From Pseudomonas paraeruginosa PA7 (GTDB lineage Bacteria > Pseudomonadota > Gammaproteobacteria > Pseudomonadales > Pseudomonadaceae), in contig NC_009656.1 in assembly GCF_000017205.1 (NCBI RefSeq), forward strand, positions 741,001 to 805,000: a stretch of 64,000 nt of DNA, in the 5' to 3' direction. Under the pieces are notes generated by a model. That model worked only from the letters and a program-made list of their open reading frames with translations. It made no database searches and was not told where the DNA came from. This document shows, one piece after another, positions 11,217 to 20,407 of the stretch; positions within the stretch are counted from its first letter, which is position 1, and every line of letters starts with the position of its first letter. The position numbers and the translations under genes were made by a program.

Positions 11217-12326
11217 ATGGCCGAGACTCAAGGCGGCGATGTGCTGGTCAGCTTCCGTGGCGTGCAGAAGAGCTACGACGGCGAGACCCTCATCGTGAAG
11301 GATCTCAACCTGGACATTCGCAAGGGCGAATTCCTCACCCTGCTCGGCCCCTCCGGGTCCGGCAAGACCACCAGCCTGATGATGCTGGCCGGTTTCGAAA
11401 CCCCCACTGCCGGCGAGATCCTCCTGGCCGGTCGCTCGATCAACAATGTCCCTCCGCACAAGCGCGACATCGGCATGGTGTTCCAGAACTATGCGCTGTT
11501 CCCGCACATGACCGTGGCCGAGAACCTGGCCTTTCCCCTCAGCGTCCGCGGCATGGGCAAGACCGACGTGAAGGAACGGGTCAAGCGCGCGCTGTCGATG
11601 GTCCAGCTCGATGCCTTTGCCGGGCGCTACCCGGCGCAGCTCTCCGGTGGCCAGCAGCAGCGCGTGGCGCTGGCCCGCGCGCTGGTGTTCGAGCCGCAGC
11701 TGGTGCTGATGGACGAGCCGCTGGGTGCGCTGGACAAGCAACTGCGCGAGCACATGCAGATGGAGATCAAGCATCTGCACCAGCGCCTCGGCGTGACCGT
11801 GGTCTACGTCACCCACGACCAGGGCGAGGCGCTGACCATGTCCGACCGGGTGGCGGTATTCCACCAGGGCGAGATCCAGCAGATCGAGCCGCCGCGCAAC
11901 CTCTACGAGCATCCGCGCAACACCTTCGTGGCCAATTTCATCGGCGAGAACAACCGCCTTTCCGGGCAACTCCTCAGTCGCGACGGCGAACGCTGCGTGG
12001 TGGGCTTGCCGCGCGGCGAGAAGATCGAGGCGCTGGCGATCAACGTCGGCCAGCCGGGCGAGCCGGTGACCCTGTCGATCCGCCCCGAGCGGGTGCGCCT
12101 GAACGGCGCCAGCGAGGCCTGCGCCAACCGTTTTTCCGGCCGCGTGGCCGAGTTCGTCTACCTGGGCGATCACGTGCGCGTGCGCCTGGAGGTCTGCGGC
12201 CGCGAGGACTTCTTCGTCAAGCAGCCGATCGCCGAGCTGGACCCGACGCTGAGCGTCGGCGATGTGGTTCCGCTGGGCTGGCAGGTCGAGCATGTGAGGG
12301 CGCTCGACCCCCTGCCGGCGGCGTGA
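11217..12326 (+). CDS. agtA: AgtA ABC transporter ATPase (PotA-like)
   Basis: A 369-residue import ATPase. The Walker A motif is GPSGSGKTT (about residues 43-51), the signature LSGGQQQR lies near 143, and Walker B is LVLMDEPLGALD. A C-terminal TOBE regulatory domain spans about 280-365. I chose the ATG at 11217; the longer frame upstream reads through non-coding leader. With agtB, agtC and agtD it forms an importer reported to take up 4-aminobutyrate and 5-aminovalerate. Four genes in a row on one strand, with gaps of 55-110 nt, form one operon. Confidence 0.92.
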   Translation: MAETQGGDVLVSFRGVQKSYDGETLIVKDLNLDIRKGEFLTLLGPSGSGKTTSLMMLAGFETPTAGEILLAGRSINNVPPHKRDIGMVFQNYALFPHMTVAENLAFPLSVRGMGKTDVKERVKRALSMVQLDAFAGRYPAQLSGGQQQRVALARALVFEPQLVLMDEPLGALDKQLREHMQMEIKHLHQRLGVTVVYVTHDQGEALTMSDRVAVFHQGEIQQIEPPRNLYEHPRNTFVANFIGENNRLSGQLLSRDGERCVVGLPRGEKIEALAINVGQPGEPVTLSIRPERVRLNGASEACANRFSGRVAEFVYLGDHVRVRLEVCGREDFFVKQPIAELDPTLSVGDVVPLGWQVEHVRALDPLPAA

Positions 12327-12381
12327 GCGCCGGCCGTCCCGAACCGTACCGAAGCAACCCTGCACTGTGGAGAGAACAATA

Positions 12382-13428
12382 ATGTCGAAATCCCTGAAAG
12401 CGGCCAGCCTCAAGTTCGCCACCCTGGCGGCGGGCCTGGCCTGCGCGGCCCAGGCCATGGCGGTGGACCTGACCGTGGTGTCCTTCGGCGGGGCCAACAA
12501 GAGCGCCCAGATCAAGGCGTTCTACGAGCCCTACCAGAAAGCCACCGGCAACAGGATCGTCGCCGGCGAATACAATGGCGAGATGGCCAAGGTGAAGGCC
12601 ATGGTCGATACCAACAGCGTGTCCTGGGACCTGGTGGAAGTGGAGTCTCCGGAGCTGTCGCGCGGCTGCGACGAAGGCCTGTTCGAGGAACTCGACCCGG
12701 CGCAGTTCGGCAAGACCGAGGACTTCGTGCCCGGCGCCATCCAACCGTGCGGCGTGGGTTTCTTCGTCTGGTCCACGGTGCTCGCCTACAACGCCGACAA
12801 GCTGAAAAGCGCGCCGACCAGCTGGGCGGACTTCTGGGACATCAAGAAATTCCCCGGCAAGCGCGGCCTGCGCAAGGGCGCCAAGTACACCCTGGAATTC
12901 GCCCTGATGGCCGACGGCGTGGCGCCGAAGGACGTCTACAGCGTGCTTGCCACCAAGGAAGGCCAGGATCGCGCCTTCAAGAAGCTCGACGAGATCAAGT
13001 CGAGCATCCAGTGGTGGGAGGCGGGCGCACAGCCGCCGCAGTACCTGGCTTCCGGTGACGTGGTGATGAGCTCGGCCTACAACGGCCGGATCGCCGCGGT
13101 GCAGAAGGAAAGCAACCTGAAGGTGGTGTGGAACGGCGGCATCTACGACTTCGACGCCTGGGCCATCCCGAAAGGCGCGAAGAAGCAGGAAGAGACCCTG
13201 AAATTCATCGCCTTCTCGGTACAGCCGCAGCAGCAGAAGACCTACTCGGAGAACATCGCCTACGGCCCGGCCAACAAGCAGGCGGTGCCGCTGCTGGACA
13301 AGGCCCTGCTGAAGGACATGCCGACCACTCCGGAAAACATCCAGAACCAGGTGGCAATGGACGTGACCTTCTGGGCCGACTACGGCGAGCAACTGGAACA
13401 GCGCTTCAACGCCTGGGCGGCCAGGTAA
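12382..13428 (+). CDS. agtB: AgtB periplasmic substrate-binding protein
   Basis: A 348-residue PotD-like binding protein. The ATG at 12382 follows GGAGAG at a good distance and starts a signal peptide cleaved around AQAMA-VDL (residue 28). The mature protein is a paralogue of the product of the gene at 9949, sharing most of the conserved ligand-pocket framework. It sits between the ATPase and the two permeases of the operon. A GC-rich hairpin follows the stop and may protect this transcript end, fitting the high abundance usually needed for binding proteins. Confidence 0.9.
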   Translation: MSKSLKAASLKFATLAAGLACAAQAMAVDLTVVSFGGANKSAQIKAFYEPYQKATGNRIVAGEYNGEMAKVKAMVDTNSVSWDLVEVESPELSRGCDEGLFEELDPAQFGKTEDFVPGAIQPCGVGFFVWSTVLAYNADKLKSAPTSWADFWDIKKFPGKRGLRKGAKYTLEFALMADGVAPKDVYSVLATKEGQDRAFKKLDEIKSSIQWWEAGAQPPQYLASGDVVMSSAYNGRIAAVQKESNLKVVWNGGIYDFDAWAIPKGAKKQEETLKFIAFSVQPQQQKTYSENIAYGPANKQAVPLLDKALLKDMPTTPENIQNQVAMDVTFWADYGEQLEQRFNAWAAR

Positions 13429-13455
13429 GTCACGCCCATCCTCCCCGGAGGGCTG

Positions 13456-13482
13456 GAGGGTGCGCCGTCCGGCGCACCCTCC
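13456..13482. repeat. GC-rich inverted repeat between agtB and agtC
   Basis: GAGGGTGCGCC and GGCGCACCCTC are perfect complements separated by 4 nt, with no T-run on the plus strand. Within an operon such a hairpin more likely stabilises the upstream mRNA or sets stoichiometry than ends transcription; this role is inferred. Confidence 0.7.
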
Positions 13483-13539
13483 CATGGTTCCATCCTTTCC
13501 AGGGCCGCGCCCGACGGCCCGTTTTTTCCGGAGTTCGCT

Positions 13540-14787
13540 ATGGCCACAGCTGTGCCCATGTCCCAGGCCGCCGGCAGCACCCTCAAGCAACGCCTGGCGC
13601 GCGCCGAGCGGATGAACCGCCTGAAGTCCCAGGCGCTGATCCTGCCCCTGGTGGCCTTCCTGGTCCTGACCTTCCTGGTGCCGATCGCTGCCCTGCTCTA
13701 CAAGAGCGTGTCCAACCCTGAAGTGGTTCGCTCGTTGCCGCTGACGGTGGAGGCCATCTCCGCCTGGGACGGCAAGTCGCTGCCGGCCGACGCCGTCTAC
13801 AAGGCGCTCAGCCAGGATCTCGCCGAGGCTCGTCGCAACCAGACCATCGGCGATCTCTCCAAGCGCCTGAACATGGAGCTGGCCGGCTATCGCAGCCTGC
13901 TGGCGAAGACCGCGCGCAAGCTGCCGTTCAAGGAGGAGCCCGCTTCCTACAAGGACGCCATGGAACAGCTCGACGAGCGCTGGGGTGACCCCGCCTATTG
14001 GCAGGTGATCCGCCGCAATGCCAGCAGCTATACCCCCTACTACCTGCTCGCGGCCCTCGACCACCGCATCGACGACCTTGGCGAAGTGGCCCGCGCCACC
14101 CCGGACCAGGCCATCTACCTGGACATCTTCGCCCGCACCTTCTGGATGGGCGCGGTGATCACTGTCGTCTGCCTGCTGCTCGCCTACCCGCTGGCCTACC
14201 TGCTGGCCAACCTGCCGACGCGCAAGAGCAACCTGCTGATGATCCTGGTCCTGCTGCCGTTCTGGACTTCGATCCTGGTCCGCGTCGCCGCCTGGATCGT
14301 GCTGCTGCAATCAGGCGGCCTGATCAACGGCGCGCTGCTCAAGCTCGGCCTGATCGACCAGCCGCTGCAACTGGTGTTCAACCGTACCGGGGTGTACATC
14401 GCGATGGTGCATATCATGCTGCCGTTCATGATCCTGCCGATCTACAGCGTGATGAAAGGCATCTCGCCGAGCTACATGCGCGCTGCGATTTCCCTGGGCT
14501 GCCATCCGTTCGCCAGCTTCTGGCGGGTGTACTTCCCGCAGACCGTCGCGGGCGTCGGCGCCGGTTGCCTGCTGGTGTTCATCCTGTCCATCGGCTACTA
14601 CATCACCCCGGCGCTGCTGGGCAGCCCGAACGACCAGATGGTCAGCTACTTCGTCGCCTTCTATACCAACAGCACCATCAACTGGGGCATGGCCACCGCC
14701 CTCGGCGGCCTGCTGCTGCTCGCCACCCTGGTGCTCTACATCGTCTATAGCTGGCTGGTAGGCGCCAGCCGACTGCGCCTGGGATAA
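13540..14787 (+). CDS. agtC: AgtC ABC transporter permease
   Basis: A 415-residue inner-membrane permease of the PotB/MetI class. One transmembrane helix lies at about 38-58. A long periplasmic insert follows (about 60-195) with charged helices; it is much larger than in E. coli PotB. Five further hydrophobic helices run from about 205 to 405. The cytoplasmic EAA-like loop (SLGCHPFASFWRVYFP) contacts the ATPase. It is adjacent to agtD, the partner permease. Confidence 0.9.
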   Translation: MATAVPMSQAAGSTLKQRLARAERMNRLKSQALILPLVAFLVLTFLVPIAALLYKSVSNPEVVRSLPLTVEAISAWDGKSLPADAVYKALSQDLAEARRNQTIGDLSKRLNMELAGYRSLLAKTARKLPFKEEPASYKDAMEQLDERWGDPAYWQVIRRNASSYTPYYLLAALDHRIDDLGEVARATPDQAIYLDIFARTFWMGAVITVVCLLLAYPLAYLLANLPTRKSNLLMILVLLPFWTSILVRVAAWIVLLQSGGLINGALLKLGLIDQPLQLVFNRTGVYIAMVHIMLPFMILPIYSVMKGISPSYMRAAISLGCHPFASFWRVYFPQTVAGVGAGCLLVFILSIGYYITPALLGSPNDQMVSYFVAFYTNSTINWGMATALGGLLLLATLVLYIVYSWLVGASRLRLG

Positions 14788-14802
14788 GGCGTCTTCGAGG
14801 AA

Positions 14803-14837
14803 GGCCCCTGCCCGGCCCTCAGGGCCGGGCAGGGGCC
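14803..14837. repeat. Perfect 17-bp inverted repeat between agtC and agtD
   Basis: Bases 14803-14819 and 14821-14837 are exact reverse complements around a single central C, giving a very strong GC-rich stem. There is no T-run after it, so it is not a standard terminator. A role as an mRNA processing or stability element inside the agt operon is an inference. Confidence 0.8.
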
Positions 14838-14863
14838 GCACGAAACACATTGGAGAGCGAGTC

Positions 14864-15694
14864 ATGCTTAGTCCCTACATGTCCCCGGTCGAGCGCCTGT
14901 GGTTCTACTCCCTGCGCATCCTCTGCGGCCTGGTGCTGCTGTTCCTGGTATTGCCGGTGCTGGTCATCGTGCCGCTGTCGTTCAACTCCGGGACTTTCCT
15001 GGTCTACCCGTTGCAGGGCTTTTCCCTGCGCTGGTACGCCGACTTCTTCCAGTCCGCCGAGTGGATGCGCTCGCTGACCAACAGCCTGATCGTCGCCCCG
15101 GCGGCGACCCTGCTGGCGATGGTCTTCGGCACCCTCGCGGCGATCGGCCTGACCCGCGGCGAGTTCCGCGGCAAGGCACTGGTGATGAGCCTGATGATTT
15201 CGCCGATGGTGGTGCCGGTGGTGATCATCGGCGTCGCCAGCTACCTGTTCTTCGCCCCGCTCGGACTGGGCAACAGCTACCTGTCGCTGATCGTGGTGCA
15301 TGCGGTGCTCGGCGTGCCGTTCGTGATCATTACCGTCTCGGCGACCCTGCAGGGTTTCAACCACAACCTGGTGCGCGCCGCCGCCAGCCTCGGCGCGCCG
15401 CCGCTGACCGCCTTCTTCCGGGTGACCCTGCCGCTGATCGCTCCCGGGGTGATTTCCGGCGCGCTGTTCGCCTTCGCTACCTCGTTCGACGAAGTGGTGG
15501 TGACCCTGTTCCTCGCCGGTCCCGAGCAGGCCACCCTGCCGCGGCAGATGTTCAGCGGCATCCGCGAGAACCTCAGCCCCACCATCGCTGCCGCGGCGAC
15601 CCTGCTGATCGGCTTTTCCGTGCTGCTGTTGCTGACCCTGGAATGGCTGCGCGGACGCAGCGAGAAGATGCGCACCGCGCAACCCGGCGCCTGA
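14864..15694 (+). CDS. agtD: AgtD ABC transporter permease
   Basis: A 276-residue PotC-like permease with six predicted hydrophobic helices (first at about 20-42). The EAA loop ASLGAPPLTAFFRVTLPLIAPG near residue 185 couples to the ATPase. The start at 14864 follows a GGAGAG sequence. It is the last gene of the agt operon; rpe follows with its own probable promoter. Confidence 0.9.
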   Translation: MLSPYMSPVERLWFYSLRILCGLVLLFLVLPVLVIVPLSFNSGTFLVYPLQGFSLRWYADFFQSAEWMRSLTNSLIVAPAATLLAMVFGTLAAIGLTRGEFRGKALVMSLMISPMVVPVVIIGVASYLFFAPLGLGNSYLSLIVVHAVLGVPFVIITVSATLQGFNHNLVRAAASLGAPPLTAFFRVTLPLIAPGVISGALFAFATSFDEVVVTLFLAGPEQATLPRQMFSGIRENLSPTIAAAATLLIGFSVLLLLTLEWLRGRSEKMRTAQPGA

Positions 15695-15817
15695 GGCGCA
15701 GGCCGCGCCCGGCTTCGTCCGGGCGTCGGCTGCTGCGGCGAAAGGTCGTCATTTTCACCGCCAAAAACCGATAACGGCTACAATGCGCGCCTTCCGTGAT
15801 CCCCTTTGAGGTGCGCC

Positions 15818-16492
15818 ATGCAACCCTTCGCCATCGCTCCGTCGATCCTTTCCGCCGATTTCGCCCGCCTGGGCGAGGACGTGGACAAGGTGCTCGCCGC
15901 CGGTGCCGACATCGTTCACTTCGACGTGATGGACAACCACTACGTGCCGAACCTGACCATCGGTCCGATGGTCTGCTCGGCGCTGCGCAAGTACGGCGTG
16001 AGCGCGCCGATCGACGTGCACCTGATGGTCTCCCCGGTGGATCGCATCATCGGCGACTTCATCGAAGCTGGCGCCACCTACATCACCTTCCATCCGGAAG
16101 CCTCCCAGCACATCGACCGCTCCCTGCAACTGATCCGCGACGGCGGCTGCAAGGCCGGCCTGGTATTCAACCCGGCCACTCCGCTGGACGTGCTGAAGTA
16201 CGTGATGGACAAGGTCGACATGGTCCTGCTGATGAGCGTCAATCCCGGCTTCGGCGGGCAGAAGTTCATCCCCGGTACCCTCGACAAGTTGCGTGAGGCA
16301 CGCGCCCTGATCGATGCCTCCGGTCGCGAGATTCGCCTGGAGATCGATGGCGGCGTCAACGTCAAGAACATCCGTGAGATCGCCGCGGCGGGTGCCGATA
16401 CCTTCGTCGCCGGCTCGGCCATCTTCAATGCCCCGGACTACGCCGAGGTCATCCGCGCCATGCATGCCGAACTGGCCCAGGCGCACCCGTAA
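15818..16492 (+). CDS. rpe: Ribulose-phosphate 3-epimerase
   Basis: A 224-residue TIM-barrel enzyme interconverting ribulose-5-P and xylulose-5-P in the pentose-phosphate pathway. The N-terminus [16 protein letters not shown], the metal-binding [12 protein letters not shown] and HLMV, and the C-terminal phosphate-binding DGGVN are all present. I chose the ATG at 15818, giving the usual family length; the longer frame adds four residues. A TACAAT hexamer at 15779-15784 could be its -10 box. The stop overlaps the gph start (TAATG). Confidence 0.95.
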   Translation: MQPFAIAPSILSADFARLGEDVDKVLAAGADIVHFDVMDNHYVPNLTIGPMVCSALRKYGVSAPIDVHLMVSPVDRIIGDFIEAGATYITFHPEASQHIDRSLQLIRDGGCKAGLVFNPATPLDVLKYVMDKVDMVLLMSVNPGFGGQKFIPGTLDKLREARALIDASGREIRLEIDGGVNVKNIREIAAAGADTFVAGSAIFNAPDYAEVIRAMHAELAQAHP

Positions 16493-17310
16493 TGAGCGCC
16501 GCGGAGCCGTTCTTCGCCACGCGCCTGCCGCGTCTGGTGATGTTCGACCTGGATGGCACCCTGGTCGATTCCGTTCCCGACCTCACCGCCGCGGTCGACA
16601 GCATGCTCGCCAGCCTCGGGCGGCCGCCGGCGGGCATCGAGAAGGTCCGCCAGTGGATCGGTAACGGCGCGCGCGTGCTGGTGCGTCGCGCCCTGGCCGG
16701 AAGCATCGAGCACGACGGCATCGGCGAGGAGGAAACCGAAGCCGCGCTGGCGCTGTTCATGGAGGCCTATGCCGACAGTCATGCGCTCACCGAGGTCTAT
16801 CCCGGCGTCGTCGATACCCTCAGGTGGCTCAAGCGCAACGGCGTGGAAATGGCGCTGATCACCAACAAGCCGGAGCGCTTCGTCGCGCCGCTGCTGGACG
16901 AGATGAAGCTGGGCCGCTATTTCCGCTGGATCATCGGCGGCGATACCCTGCCGCAGCAGAAGCCCGACCCGGCGGCGCTGCTGTTCGTGATGAAAATGGC
17001 CGGTGTCGAGCCGGAGGACGCGTTGTTCGTCGGCGACTCGCGTAACGACGTGCTCGCCGCCAAGGCCGCCGGCGTGCGCTGTGCGGCGTTGTCCTACGGC
17101 TACAACCACGGCCGGCCGATCGCCGAGGAAGCGCCCACCCTGGTCATCGACAACCTGCGCGACCTCCTGCCTTGCGCCGACCGGGCTGCTGCGATAGTGT
17201 TGCCGGACGACTCCCTTTCCCCCACCGACCAGCGAGATCAAGCCGTGGCGGTCAGCAAACTCTGGATGAAGGTCATCAAGGCCCTGGCGCGTTGGCGCTG
17301 GCGCGCCTGA
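16492..17310 (+). CDS. gph: Phosphoglycolate phosphatase, C-terminally fused to the trpE leader peptide
   Basis: A 272-residue HAD-family phosphatase. The nucleophile motif FDLDGTLVDS lies at about 19-28 and the GDSRND motif near 181. It removes 2-phosphoglycolate formed during DNA repair. It overlaps rpe by one base. The last 21 residues, from GTG 17245, end in ALARWRWRA, are beyond the normal HAD fold, and resemble the free leader peptide before trpG. I therefore read the 3' end of gph as doubling as the trpE attenuator leader. Confidence 0.92.
   Translation: MSAAEPFFATRLPRLVMFDLDGTLVDSVPDLTAAVDSMLASLGRPPAGIEKVRQWIGNGARVLVRRALAGSIEHDGIGEEETEAALALFMEAYADSHALTEVYPGVVDTLRWLKRNGVEMALITNKPERFVAPLLDEMKLGRYFRWIIGGDTLPQQKPDPAALLFVMKMAGVEPEDALFVGDSRNDVLAAKAAGVRCAALSYGYNHGRPIAEEAPTLVIDNLRDLLPCADRAAAIVLPDDSLSPTDQRDQAVAVSKLWMKVIKALARWRWRA
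17172..17200 (+). promoter_or_regulatory. Possible trpE leader promoter inside gph
   Basis: TTGCGC (17172-17177) and TAGTGT (17195-17200) are separated by 17 bp, about 45 nt before the GTG of the embedded leader. The position fits a promoter that would transcribe only the leader and trpE. The -10 match is weak, so this is a candidate only. Confidence 0.35.
17245..17310 (+). promoter_or_regulatory. trpL: Trp-rich leader peptide of trpE attenuator, in frame with gph 3' end
   Basis: From GTG 17245 (or ATG 17266) the frame encodes 21 (or 14) residues with three Trp codons, two of them in WRW just before the stop. A CGCCGG-ATAG-CCGGCG hairpin (17320-17335), followed by a short T-run, comes before trpE. 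Attenuation of trpE and trpGDC is established in Pseudomonas putida. Here the leader is inside gph rather than free-standing. Confidence 0.65.
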
Positions 17311-17382
17311 CATCATCCTCCGCCGGATAGCCGGCGCGCGTTTGCACCCTGTTGACCGTTCTCTCCTCCCACGAGGCTGATC

Positions 17383-18861
17383 ATGAATCGCGAAGAATTC
17401 CTGCGGCTGGCCGCCGATGGCTACAACCGCATCCCGCTGTCCTTCGAGACCCTTGCCGACTTCGACACGCCGCTGTCGATCTACCTGAAGCTGGCCGACG
17501 CGCCCAACTCCTACCTGCTGGAGTCGGTGCAGGGCGGCGAGAAATGGGGGCGCTATTCGATCATCGGCCTGCCCTGCCGCACGGTGCTGCGGGTCTACGG
17601 CCACCAGGTCCGGATCAGCGTAGACGGGGCGGAGACCGAGCGCTTCGACTGTGCGGACCCGCTGGCCTTCGTCGAGGAGTTCAAGGCGCGCTACCAGGTC
17701 CCCACCGTGTCCGGCCTGCCGCGTTTCGATGGGGGCCTGGTCGGCTATTTCGGCTACGACTGCGTGCGCTACGTGGAAAAGCGCCTGGCCAGTTGCCCGA
17801 ACCCCGACCCGCTGGGCAACCCGGACATCCTGCTGATGGTTTCCGACGCGGTGGTGGTGTTCGACAACCTGGCCGGTAAGATCCATGCCATCGCGCTGGC
17901 CGATCCCGCCGAGGAGAATGCCTACGAGCGTGGCCAGGCCCGCCTGGAGGAACTGCTGGAGCGTTTGCGCCAGCCGATCGTCCCGCGTCGCGGCCTCGAC
18001 CTCGAGGCGGCCCGGGGCGGTGAGCCGGCGTTCCGCGCCAGCTTCACCCGCGAGGATTACGAGAGCGCGGTCGAGCGCATCAAGGACTACATCCTCGCCG
18101 GCGATTGCATGCAGGTGGTGCCGTCGCAGCGCATGTCCATCGCCTTCAGGGCCGCGCCGATCGACCTGTATCGCGCGCTGCGCTGCTTCAACCCGACGCC
18201 CTACATGTACTTCTTCAACTTCGGCGATTTCCATGTGGTGGGCAGTTCGCCGGAAGTACTGGTGCGGGTCGAGGACGGCCTGGTCACCGTGCGCCCCATC
18301 GCCGGCACCCGCCCGCGCGGGATCAACGAAGAGGCCGACCTGGCGCTGGAGCAGGACCTGCTTTCGGATGCCAAGGAGATCGCCGAGCACCTGATGCTCA
18401 TCGACCTGGGTCGCAACGACGTGGGGCGGGTTTCCGATATCGGCGCGGTGAAGGTCACCGAGAAGATGGTGATCGAGCGTTATTCCAACGTCATGCACAT
18501 CGTTTCCAACGTCACCGGCCACCTGCGCGAGGGGCTCGGTGCGATGGACGCGCTGCGGGCGATCCTGCCGGCGGGCACCCTGTCCGGCGCGCCGAAGATC
18601 CGCGCCATGGAGATCATCGACGAGCTGGAACCGGTCAAGCGCGGCGTCTATGGCGGCGCGGTCGGCTACCTGGCATGGAACGGCAACATGGATACCGCCA
18701 TCGCCATCCGCACCGCGGTGATCAAGGATGGCGAACTGCATGTGCAGGCCGGCGGTGGCATCGTCGCCGATTCGGTTCCGGCCCTGGAATGGGAAGAAAC
18801 CATCAACAAGCGCCGTGCGATGTTCCGCGCCGTGGCGCTGGCCGAACAGAGCGTCGAATAA
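17383..18861 (+). CDS. trpE: Anthranilate synthase component I
   Basis: A 492-residue enzyme that makes anthranilate from chorismate, using ammonia from TrpG, in the first step of tryptophan synthesis. An N-terminal regulatory region contains the Trp-feedback element ([15 protein letters not shown], about 46-60). The chorismate-binding domain includes PIAGTRPRG (about 305) and the [15 protein letters not shown] signature (about 404). Start at ATG 17383. In this genome trpE is separated from trpGDC by the 28-kb pyocin island, and both halves keep their own leaders. Confidence 0.97.
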   Translation: MNREEFLRLAADGYNRIPLSFETLADFDTPLSIYLKLADAPNSYLLESVQGGEKWGRYSIIGLPCRTVLRVYGHQVRISVDGAETERFDCADPLAFVEEFKARYQVPTVSGLPRFDGGLVGYFGYDCVRYVEKRLASCPNPDPLGNPDILLMVSDAVVVFDNLAGKIHAIALADPAEENAYERGQARLEELLERLRQPIVPRRGLDLEAARGGEPAFRASFTREDYESAVERIKDYILAGDCMQVVPSQRMSIAFRAAPIDLYRALRCFNPTPYMYFFNFGDFHVVGSSPEVLVRVEDGLVTVRPIAGTRPRGINEEADLALEQDLLSDAKEIAEHLMLIDLGRNDVGRVSDIGAVKVTEKMVIERYSNVMHIVSNVTGHLREGLGAMDALRAILPAGTLSGAPKIRAMEIIDELEPVKRGVYGGAVGYLAWNGNMDTAIAIRTAVIKDGELHVQAGGGIVADSVPALEWEETINKRRAMFRAVALAEQSVE

Positions 18862-18884
18862 GACGGCGCGAGGCGGAAGAACAG

Positions 18885-18919
18885 AAGGCGGATGGCGTTT
18901 GCGTCATCCGCCTTTTTTG
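18885..18919 (+). terminator. Intrinsic terminator after trpE
   Basis: AAGGCGGATG and CATCCGCCTT form a stem around a 10-nt centre, followed by TTTTTT. It insulates trpE from the pyocin island. The 227 nt from here to the end of prtN hold no gene that I can support. Confidence 0.9.
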
Positions 18920-19145
18920 TGCCCGGCTGGACCCACGCATGGGCTTCGCCTTACGCGGAGTCGCTTTCGTGGGGCGAATATCGCGGCGCGATATCCGCCA
19001 GAGGGCAGAACGCCGAACCCGCCTCGAGATGAAGTGATCGAGATGTCCGGTTGGCGGATAACGCCTTCGGCATTACTTGCCTATGCAGAAGGCGCCGGGC
19101 GGAGCATGGTGTCGCTCCCAAGATGGAGGCAACGGGGCAGGACGC

Positions 19146-19460
19146 TCAGGATGCGACGCTGTCCGTGCCTGGCTGCGCTCGGCGAGCGCTCCCGGCCTGG
19201 CTTGCGCGCTGGTCGACATAGGCGGCCAGGTGATCGAGGGCGACGAACTGCATGGCCTTGTGGCTATCGTCCAGGGTCGTCACCGGCAGGGCGATACGCC
19301 CGCAGGCCAGGGCCTTGCTGAAGTTTTCCTTGTTCAGGTTGCGGAACCAGCGTTCGCGGACCTGCTCCAGTGGCACCAGGACGTCGCCGAAGATGCGGTA
19401 GACCAGTTCCACGGTTTCCTGGCGCGGTACATGGGTGATGGGGGCGATGGATGGCTGCAC
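19146..19460 (-). CDS. prtN: PrtN pyocin transcriptional activator
   Basis: A 104-residue small DNA-binding protein starting at GTG 19460, chosen because a strong AGGAGGG lies 6-12 nt upstream; the longer frame to 19532 crosses the promoter. It has a helical N-terminal half (about 12-45) and ends in a polar tail. PrtN activates pyocin genes by binding P-boxes; matching arrays are at 21660 and 34848 in this window. Its own gene is repressed by PrtR until RecA-dependent cleavage of PrtR after DNA damage. Confidence 0.92.
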   Translation of the reverse strand: MQPSIAPITHVPRQETVELVYRIFGDVLVPLEQVRERWFRNLNKENFSKALACGRIALPVTTLDDSHKAMQFVALDHLAAYVDQRASQAGSARRAQPGTDSVAS

Positions 19461-19497
19461 GGTATTCCCTCCTGCGCGGCTATGCGTCGATGGAGAA

Positions 19498-19526
19498 AAT
19501 ATAGCCCAGGTTGTTTTCTGATTCAA
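19498..19526 (-). promoter_or_regulatory. prtN promoter with probable PrtR operator
   Basis: On the minus strand TTGAAT (19521-19526) and TATATT (19498-19503) are exactly 17 bp apart, in the 100-bp gap between prtR and prtN. This is the expected site of PrtR repression; the operator half-sites cannot be fixed by eye. Confidence 0.6.
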
Positions 19527-19560
19527 TAGCATAAGTTGTAACGGGCCGGCAGCGGCGCGT

Positions 19561-20331
19561 TCACCTGACCAGGGACGGGCCGCGCCGATGGCGTACGGTG
19601 GACCACCAGAAGACCCAGCCGATCATGCTGATCTGCCGGCTGCGCATATCTTCGGGCGAGTACTCCTCGTCGGGATATTCTTCGCGATTGAAGCTGCGCA
19701 GGCGGATGCCGCCGCCGGGCAGGCGATAGACGAATTTCACCCGCAGCATGCCGTCGTGCTCGAGGGCATAGATCTCGCCGTCGGTGATGTGGGTGGTGGC
19801 GGTGTCCACGCCGATGGTGGAGCCATCCATGATCAGCGGCTCCATGCTGTTGCCGGTCAGCTGGGCGCAGATCGCCGCCGACGGATCGACACCGGAGGCG
19901 CGCAGCGTGGCATACGAAAAGCGCAGCTTGCGCCCCTCTATCTCGCGGACCGCGGTGCGGCCGGCACCGGCCGACATTTCCACCTCCTTGTACAGCGGCA
20001 GTTCCACCTCGTCCTCGTCCAGAGGGGTCTCGCTGTCCCACGGATGCAGCGGTTCCAGCACCAGCGGACTGCCATCCGCCACCGGCACGGGGCTGCGCGC
20101 GGCGGGCGCGCCTTCACCGGTCTGCAGCCAGACCGGCGAGACGCCCAGGGCCGCGGCGATCTCGATCAGCTTGCGAGTGCTCTGGGCCTTGCCGGAGGTC
20201 AGCTTGTGGATGGTGTTCTGCGAAACCCCGGCCGCTTCGGCGAGGGTCTCCTGCTTGAGGTTGCGCATCGCCATGGCCTGCTTGAGGCGGGCGGCGAAGC
20301 TGTCGGGCGGGATCTGGGTGCTCTTGTCCAT
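19561..20331 (-). CDS. prtR: PrtR pyocin repressor (CI/LexA-like)
   Basis: A 256-residue phage-type repressor starting at ATG 20331 (an upstream TTG adds three residues). The N-terminal HTH (about 12-65) includes [19 protein letters not shown] linker leads to a C-terminal S24 peptidase/LexA-like domain (about 130-245) with [10 protein letters not shown] containing the catalytic Ser and a downstream Lys in [12 protein letters not shown] damage triggers self-cleavage, releasing prtN and the divergent ptrB from repression. No Shine-Dalgarno is obvious before the start, suggesting low-level translation. Confidence 0.93.
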   Translation of the reverse strand: MDKSTQIPPDSFAARLKQAMAMRNLKQETLAEAAGVSQNTIHKLTSGKAQSTRKLIEIAAALGVSPVWLQTGEGAPAARSPVPVADGSPLVLEPLHPWDSETPLDEDEVELPLYKEVEMSAGAGRTAVREIEGRKLRFSYATLRASGVDPSAAICAQLTGNSMEPLIMDGSTIGVDTATTHITDGEIYALEHDGMLRVKFVYRLPGGGIRLRSFNREEYPDEEYSPEDMRSRQISMIGWVFWWSTVRHRRGPSLVR

Positions 20332-20378
20332 GCTCGGCAATCTACAGACCGATGGATTTTCTGTAAAGAGCCTAGGCG

Positions 20379-20407
20379 TTGACTATAAATAGCCTTGGTT
20401 GTAATTT
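20379..20407 (+). promoter_or_regulatory. Promoter for ptrB and following genes
   Basis: TTGACT (20379-20384) and TAATTT (20402-20407) are 17 bp apart, directly divergent from prtR. The strong match and position suggest a PrtR-repressed promoter driving the ptrB transcript. An inverted CTACAG...CTGTA pair lies at 20341-20365 and may be part of the operator. Confidence 0.6.

Noticed and set aside
19030..19080. Half of a REP-like palindrome (GGCGGATAACGCCTTCGGC)
   Set aside because: Only one arm is present and the expected second arm is degraded; I could not support a repeat element from a single partial copy.
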